Shown here: one piece after another, positions 58,160 through 64,000 of the stretch
How the letters are laid out: each line of letters opens with the position of its first letter
Numbering within the stretch: position 1 is the stretch's first letter
From: Anisus vortex
Taxonomy: Eukaryota > Mollusca > Gastropoda > Planorbidae
Reading direction: 5' to 3'
Assembly: GCA_949126835.1 (NCBI GenBank)
Contig: OX421498.1
Span: 33,897,299 to 33,961,298 of the forward strand
Length of the DNA: 64,000 nucleotides
Program-made: the position numbers and the translations under genes
The notes under the pieces: model-generated
What the model saw: only the letters and a program-made list of their open reading frames with translations
What the model was told of the DNA's origin: nothing
Database searches by the model: none

Positions 58160-59215
58160 ATCGTTTTAAATAGAGCCTAGTTTAGTGCTGTGTGAAGTGT
58201 AGTCGAGTGCTTTGTCTTGAATATATTTTATTTCTGTGTGTAGAGGTAAGTTTAGGTCTTTGTGAAGAGTCTAGTTTAGTGCTGTGTGTATAGTCTAGTT
58301 TAGTGCTGTGTGTAGAATCTAGTTTAGTTCTTTCCGAAAAGTCTAGTCTAGTGCAGTGTGTAGAGCTTAGTTTAATGCTGCGTGTAGATTCTAGTTTTAG
58401 TGCTTTGCGAAGAGTCTATATTAGAGATGTGTGTAGAGTCTAGTTTAGTGCTGTCAGTATTATCGAGTCTAGTCCAGTGATCTGTGTATTATCGAGTCTA
58501 GTTTAGTGCTCTGTGTATTATCGAGTCTAGTTTAGTGATCTGTGTATTATCGAGTCTAGTTTAGTGCTCTGTGTATTATCGAGTCTAGTTTGGTGCTCTG
58601 TGTATTATCGAGTCTAGTTTAGTGATCTGTGTATTATCGAGTATAGTTTGGTGCTCTGTGTATTATCGAGTCTAGTTTAGTGCTCTGTGTATTATCGAGT
58701 CTAGTTTAGTGATCTGTGTATTATCGAGTCTAGTTTAGTGCTCTGTGTGTTATCGAGTATAGTTTAGTGCTCTGTGTATTATCGAGTCTAGTTTAGTGCT
58801 CTGTGTATTATCGAGTCTAGTTTAGTGCTCTGTGTATTATCGAGTCTAGTTTAGTGCTCTGTGTATTATCGAGTCTAGTTTAGTGCTCTGTGTATTATCG
58901 AGTCTAGTTTAGTGCTCTGTGTATTATCGAGTCTAGTTTAGTGATCTGTGTATTATCGAGTCTAGTTTAGTGCTCTGTGCATTATCGAGTATAGTTTAGT
59001 GCTCTGTGTATTATCGAGTCTAGTTTAGTGCTCTGTGTATTATCGAGTCTAGTTTAGTGCTCTGTGTATTATCGAGTCTAGTTTAGTGATCTGTGTATTA
59101 TCGAGTCTAGTTTGGTGCTCTGTGTATTATCGAGTCTAGTTTAGTGCTCTGTGCATTATCGAGTATAGTTTAGTGCTCTGTGTATTATCGAGTCTAGTTT
59201 AGTGCTCTGTGTAAA
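58160..59215. repeat. Minisatellite, 29-bp unit, GAGTCTAGTTTAGTGCTCTG
   Basis: Regular array from about 58445 (about 26 copies, unit ending TGTATTATC), preceded by a diverged and irregular section from 58160 with GTGTAGAGTCTAGTTTAGTG. Variants (GTGATC, AGTATAGTTT) recur in patterns, pointing to block duplications. Confidence 0.93.
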
Positions 59216-59539
59216 GCCCAAGTTTAAGTGGTGCTGAGTTGCTTCTTCAACAGTTACTCAGGACCGCAGATGTGTTCCTCTTGTTTATTGTTTTCATAAA
59301 TCTAGTCTTTCTAGATATTGTGTTGAGATGACTTGCCTTGTTTTCGCGCCACCCGATGCCCTGCTGTGTGCGCTTTATTTCATGCCACGCAATAAAAAAG
59401 GCATGAGAATACTTGGACAAGGACATCAATTTCTATTATACTGCCGGTACCGGCCCCACTGGGGTGTCGTGTGACTTAGTGTGAAGTATCCTATTGTCAA
59501 TTATGCCGTGTCTTTGCGTCCCCTCTCCACTCAAAGTAG

Positions 59540-59705
59540 GTCCGGCCGGCTGGTCCTGCGGTTAGTTCACGGGACTGTCAACCGACAACGTCGTAGTTTC
59601 TACCCCTGCCGCCGACCGATCCCTGCCCCCCTGCAGGAGTTTTGGGCCTAGTGGACATAATAATCTTCCTTTTAGAAGGGACGTCTGAAAACTTATAAGA
59701 TAAGA
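59540..59705 (+). mobile_element. tRNA-derived SINE (family 2)
   Basis: Head GGCTGGTCCTGCGGTTAGTT (A box) and GTAGTTTCTACCCC (B box), then CCCCTGCAGGAGTTTTGGGC and a tail CTTTTAGAAGGGACGTCTGA. The same family is at 10850-11005 in opposite orientation. Confidence 0.72.
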
Positions 59706-60072
59706 TCTAATTTTAAAGATCTTGTCCCAAGTTGCTTCGGTTCAGATTTTTTTTATTTTCATTGTTGCTGGCAATTTAAACAAAATTACTTTTTGGCCCT
59801 CGTGTGCTCGCTCGCAACGGGTAGACCCGGTGTCTCGTAAATATTTAATCACGTGGGGTAAAAAAAAAAGTAAAAAAAAAAAAAAAAAGAAATTAAGGAA
59901 CGATAATCATTTAAGCAGCAGTTTCTAGTCATGTCGTCATTGGGAAGATTAGTCTCCCCTTGAAATAGCTTCCTGTGGTGGTCTGGTGTGTGTTTTGATG
60001 AAAGTAAAATGAACGCTTTGATCATCGCGGTGATTGAGGGGGCTGGTGGTCTAACAAGTCTAGTATTAATGG

Positions 60073-60296
60073 CAGGGGTCGGCAACCCACGACACGGGTG
60101 CCATTCTTGGCACGCAGAGCGATTTTCAATGGCACGCGGAAGGCGACCTTTCTCCCCCCCCCCCCCCCCCCCCCGATTAGCAATCCCAGAAAAAAAGGAT
60201 TTTAGGCTGTTGGCCCGCTTAATGAATTAGAAATCCTACTTTGGCACACTGTTATCAATGACACACTGTTATCAACAGGTCACCCCCCCCCCTCTG
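60073..60296. mobile_element. hAT MITE, CAGGGGTCGGCAACC family, right end eroded by C-rich tract
   Basis: Left end CAGGGGTCGGCAACCC; body GGCACGCGGAAGG, AATGAATTAGAAATCCTACT and TTGGCACACTGTTATCAA. The last 20 bp have become C-rich and the end is approximate. A run of 18-19 C lies inside. Confidence 0.7.
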
Positions 60297-60561
60297 ATTT
60301 AGCCTTTTTACTCTGGAAGTCCTCGTATCCGATCGTGACATTCCTCCCTCCTCTTCTTCCCTTTTTTTTGTTTTGTTTTTGTTTTCAGGCTTATCCAAGC
60401 TCTGAATGGTCCTAAAAACTACATTAGTAGGAGAAAGTAATGGCTGCTGTTTTTGATGACCACACGTGACGCTTTCATTTATTTGTTTTGTGGCCATCGG
60501 ACACTATTATATTGCAACTATACTCACTATATTTTTTTTAAAAATAGAAAGAGTACCATTA

Positions 60562-60835
60562 ACGGTGGCCGAGCGGCAGCGCGTTCGACTGGCGTACCGA
60601 CGTTCCCGGGTTCGAATCCTGGTGAAGACTAAGATTTTTTTCCCGGGTAGGGATTGTGTCCCTGAGTCTACCCAGCTCTGATGGGGTACCTGACCTTAGT
60701 TGGGGCAAAAGTAAAGGCTGCTGTGCATTGGGCCCACAATCACCTAGTGTGCCGTGCCCACAGAAACAGGGGAATGCTTCTTCCTACGGTCCTATGGATC
60801 AATTTGGTCCGTCGGGTACTTTACTTACCATCAAA
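60562..60835 (+). mobile_element. tRNA-derived SINE (family 1), best-preserved copy
   Basis: A box GGTGGCCGAGCGGCAGCGCG, B box GGGTTCGAATCCTGG, then GAGTCTACCCAGCTCTGATG, GTACCTGACCTTAGTTGGGG and tail ATCAATTTGGTCCGTCGGGT before ACTTTACTTAC. The head resembles a Leu or Ser tRNA in its D arm, but the element is a SINE, not a functional tRNA gene. Confidence 0.88.
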
Positions 60836-61404
60836 ACTTAGCAAATTTCATGACAGTGAATTCTAGTAAAACTGATAAACATTGATGAGAATTGATTGAC
60901 ATGTTGTTATTGTATTTTCTTGGCTGTTGTTGCTTTTTATTCGATTATAATCGCGTTGATTTTGCTCCAGTAAAGTGCACTGATCGTTATGGGAGAGGGG
61001 AGGGGCTATATGAAGTGTTATTATAGGAATGCACTTGTTCGAGTACTTTTTTTTAAGTCAAGTGCATGGGAGAGGGAGGGGGAGATGGGAGACAATGCGT
61101 TCTTTTATTTTTTTTCTCCTCACTTATTACTTTTACTGCAATAGTATACTTTGTTCGCCCTCCCCGTTACCCTCTCTTCTACTTTAGTTCAACGGCGATG
61201 AAAAATCATTTCATTTAGAACATTTCCAATTAGGTCGCCGTTTGCATTAAAACACTGTCCCCATTGATAGGGGAATTTTAAGTTCCTGGTCACAAAACCT
61301 AACAGAGACAAATGATTATAGGATTAAATCCACATGTATAGGATTAAATCCACCTTTTGTCTTATTTTGTTTTCCAAACATTAGGGATATGTGACATTCT
61401 TGAT

Positions 61405-61680
61405 TTATTTCTTTTCATTCCTTGTGGAACAAAGGCCTCAACAACAAGTGTCCAACGCTCTCGGTTCTGTGACAGATTTCTTTACTTCACCCCCCACGTC
61501 ATGCCGCACTGCTTCATTTCTTCCTAGCATGTTCTTCTCCACGTTGTCCTCGGCCTGCCAGCTTTTCTTTGGCCCTGTGGGTTCCGTTGGAGAGCTTGTC
61601 TCGTGATGTCTTCAGTTGGCTTTCTGAGAGAGTGGCCACTTCATCTTCATTTCCGTCTAGCTATCTGTTGGCTGATGGGG
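61405..61680 (-). pseudogene. LINE ORF2 C-terminal fragment
   Basis: Broken minus-strand frame: PLSQKAN, then a stop, RHHETSSPTEPTGPKK, AEDNVEKNMLGRNEAV and finally GLCSTRN. This corresponds to the end of RTE/Jockey-like ORF2 proteins (HTLR..., TRQAL, NPQGQRRRGRP, ALCSTRN in intact relatives). At least two stops and truncated at the 5' side. Confidence 0.7.
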
Positions 61681-61892
61681 GGGGGGGGGGGTGTCTTGTT
61701 TCCTCCTCTGCCACAAGTCTTCATTTTTTATCCTGTTCACGTGACTTATCTTAAAATATCTTCATGAGGCAGCTGTTGACAAAAGATCTAAAGTCTGCTC
61801 TGGATATGTATATTTAGATAACATTATTCTTTATTTACTTGTATTAATCAAAGAGGTTTGTGGATCATTTATTTTTTTAATCATTCACGCTT

Positions 61893-62130
61893 GCTGTCAC
61901 ATGATGGTCTAGCTAAAAGCGCGCTGGTTTGCTGCTATCAAGGTCTCGGTTCGAATCCAGGCATACACACACAAAGATATCGTGGATTATTTTTTCCTGG
62001 ATTAGATTTGAAACGTTTCTTTGAGTATTTTCTGCCAAGAAGGGCAGCTGTACAACACCATTAAGTTAAGGTGGCTGCGCTGGCCACACAATCATCATGC
62101 ACGCCGTGAGACACTGTGCTTTACTAGCCT
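61893..62130 (+). mobile_element. tRNA-derived SINE (variant family 3)
   Basis: A box TGGTCTAGCTAAAAGCGCGC, B box GGTTCGAATCCAGGC, then a body unlike family 1 until GCTGGCCACACAATCATCAT. Shares only its tail with family 1. Confidence 0.65.
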
Positions 62131-62309
62131 TGCTAGATCTTAGAAAATGGTCTGAAAGTGATACATTACTCTGTGTGCTGTTTTACTGAGAGCTAGGCGT
62201 GCTCACCGTCTTAACAGTTCTGAATATTTACTCCGGTGTGCTATCCCGAACAAAATCAATGTAAAGTGGGTTTACCCGTCTCGTCTTGTTTTTACTTTTA
62301 ACGAGATTG

Positions 62310-62535
62310 AGCGGGTGCCGTTGTTTCGGAGCTATGCCGCGCGTTGTATTACTGCCGGCTTCGATGACCGGGCGCAGTTGTTTCGGAGCTATGCCGCGCG
62401 TTGTATTACTGCCGGCTTCGATGACCGGGCGCAGTTGTTTCGGAGCTATGCCGCGCGTTGTATTACTGCCGGCTTCGATGACCGGGTGCAGTTGTTTCGG
62501 AGCTATGCCGCGCGTTGTATTACTGCCGGCTTCAA
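62310..62535. repeat. 57-bp tandem repeat, four copies
   Basis: Near-perfect copies of a G and C rich unit containing TTGTTTCGGAGCTATGCCGC and GTATTACTGCCGGCTTCGAT. As 57 is a multiple of three, frames stay open (19-residue period). A few bases vary; recent expansion. Confidence 0.9.
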
Positions 62536-62589
62536 TGTATTACTAGGCCATTCAGGGACAACAACTTTTAAAGGAAATAATATATTTCT

Positions 62590-63010
62590 CTCTCTCTCTC
62601 TTTGTCCTCTCAGTGCCGGCTTGAGGTGTAAGCCAAGGATCTCCATTTGTCTCGATCTGTTGCAGCTCGAGGTGCTGTCTCAAAGTTCAGGCCTGAAGCC
62701 TTTAAGTCCCTTTCCGCCGTCCTTCACCAAGTTTCCTTTGGTCTGCCTTTCGACCTTTTTCTCTGAGGGGTCCATCTCAGGGCTGTCCTGGGGAGGGAGC
62801 CAGCTGACATTCTGCAGACGTGTCCCATCCATCTCCATCTCCTTGCTGCTCTCTGCTAAAGGGATTACTCCTGTTTTCTCACGTAGATCCTCATTTGATA
62901 TCGTGTTTGGTCAGAAGATCTTGAGGATGCGGCGAAGGCTTTGTGTCTGGAACACCTCTAGTTTCCTTTCTATGGCATTTGTGGTTTTCCAACACTCCGA
63001 CCCATACTGC
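62590..63010 (-). pseudogene. LINE ORF2 C-terminal fragment, about 140 residues
   Basis: On the minus strand the frame reads LQYGSECWKTTNAIERKLEV, then SLRRILKIFWPNTISNEDL, GLKASGLNFETA and RDKWRSLAYTSS. This matches the region after the polymerase domain of LINE ORF2 proteins. The frame is largely open but 5'-truncated. The plus-strand frame 62315-63076 crosses it in antisense and is not a gene. Confidence 0.78.
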
Positions 63011-63054
63011 AAAAGAATATATTTACTCTATATTAAACATATGGAACACACGGG

Positions 63055-63295
63055 CCCAGCGACAGCGGTTCGCTAGGCTAACGTACCCGAAGGTCCCCGG
63101 TTCGAATCCGGATGGAGGCTAGTGCTTTTTTTCTGGGTCTGGAGGGTGTCCCTGAGTCTACCTAGCTTTGACATGTGCATGACAATAATTGGGGCAAAGA
63201 AAAAGCGGTTGAACATCAGTGTTGGCCACATAATCCTCTAGTAACTCTAATATATCGTGAAAACTTATTGATCAAATTGGTCTTAACTTTACTTT
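63055..63295 (+). mobile_element. tRNA-derived SINE (family 1), diverged
   Basis: B box CCGGTTCGAATCCGG, body GAGGGTGTCCCTGAGTCTAC, then GTTGGCCACATAATCCTCTA and a tail ending TTAACTTTACTTTTTACTT. Head partly degraded. Confidence 0.75.
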
Positions 63296-63299
63296 TTAC

Positions 63300-64000
63300 T
63301 TATATATTTAACTTGCCAAGATTGTATTATATATTGCATTTATTTACCTGAACAACTTCATTGGCAGATGTAAATATACACGTGTGTGTGTGTGTGTGTG
63401 CATGTCTCTGTGTATGTGCATGTCATCATTCTTGTGCTAGTGTGTACATATCATGCAAGCGTGCACGACACGTGTTGAAATCCGTCTCTTTTCTGTTTAC
63501 GGCAAGAGAGAGAGAGGGGAGAGAGAGAGACCGCCAAGTACCGGTAATGTTAAAGCATTGTCCCCCATCTCTGCTTGAGTGTGTGACTAGAACTGTGTGG
63601 GAAACTATTTTGTTCTATCCTACACAATCTCCTTTGCTGAAAACGAAAATAGCAAACAATATAACAACAAAGAAACAACAACAACTTAGCCAGGGTGATC
63701 AGATCGGATTCATGTATATTTAAAATACAAGCAATCTAATCTCCGCTATCCCTCTCCCGCACTCCAATGCGATGATGTGGTTTTCGATGTCTGGACACCA
63801 CCTCCCCTCTCTGTCTCTTCTCTTTTTCCTTATATTCTTCATTCTTCATATCGGCGTGAGGAAAAAGAGAGTGAGAGAGAACGGAGATAGCGAGAGATTA
63901 AAAATGGGGAATTTCCGATGAGCTTCAGATTTTTCCAAGAACTCTACAAAACTGAGCCCTCGTAAAGAGTCTACTGTTGTTTTTTTTTTTTGTATACACA
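63300..64000. other. No gene recognised at the right edge
   Basis: (TG)n at 63382-63402, GA-rich tracts at 63505-63530 and 63855-63895. No conserved exon seen. Confidence 0.5.

Noticed and set aside
60562..60640. Functional tRNA gene (Leu or Ser type)
   Set aside because: A and B boxes belong to a SINE head; the same body follows in many copies and no tRNA fold was confirmed.
62315..63076. 253-codon plus-strand ORF
   Set aside because: First half is the 57-bp tandem repeat and second half is antisense to a LINE ORF2 fragment.

Overview
The window is animal nuclear DNA with very low coding density: GT-AG introns, many tRNA-derived SINEs, short hAT-type MITEs, LINE tails, mini- and microsatellites, and one complete LTR retrotransposon. 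The SINE body resembles short repeats common in gastropods, and the word TAGGCCTA recurs, as it does in several mollusc genomes. A lophotrochozoan, probably a gastropod mollusc, is my inference and is not proved by any single feature.

Layout. Bases 1-8745 (minus strand) hold the 5' half of one host gene. I reconstructed it from nine short exons whose reading phases all join. The spliced product reads as the N-terminal beta-propeller region of VPS18, the class C subunit of the HOPS/CORVET endolysosomal tethering complexes. The gene runs off the left edge, and its introns hold MITEs, SINE fragments and a nested MITE-in-SINE. Bases 8800-48000 contain no gene I can defend. They are a mosaic of SINEs (two or three families), hAT MITEs with 8-bp target duplications, 81/82-bp TTAA-flanked MITEs, a 113-bp hairpin MITE, a MITE built of internal tandem repeats, many tandem arrays and a few LINE tails. 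A few weak candidate first exons are noted.

Bases 48119-56850 are the standout: a complete, apparently recent LTR retrotransposon on the minus strand. It has 1328-bp LTRs that look identical by eye, a 5-bp target duplication, a TATA box in the LTR, a possible primer-binding site, and one uninterrupted 1615-residue Gag-Pol frame. Domain order is Gag, protease, integrase, reverse transcriptase, RNase H. The reverse transcriptase is of Ty3/Gypsy type, but integrase lies before it, as in Ty1/Copia. That order, plus a SCAN-like capsid segment, marks the Gmr1 group.

Bases 56851-64000 are again repeats: a 29-bp minisatellite of about 0.75 kb, SINEs, a degenerate hAT MITE, a 57-bp in-frame tandem repeat, and two antisense LINE C-terminal fragments. 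One possible signal-peptide first exon with a TATA-like box lies at 57067-57204. No rRNA gene, functional tRNA gene or CRISPR array was seen.
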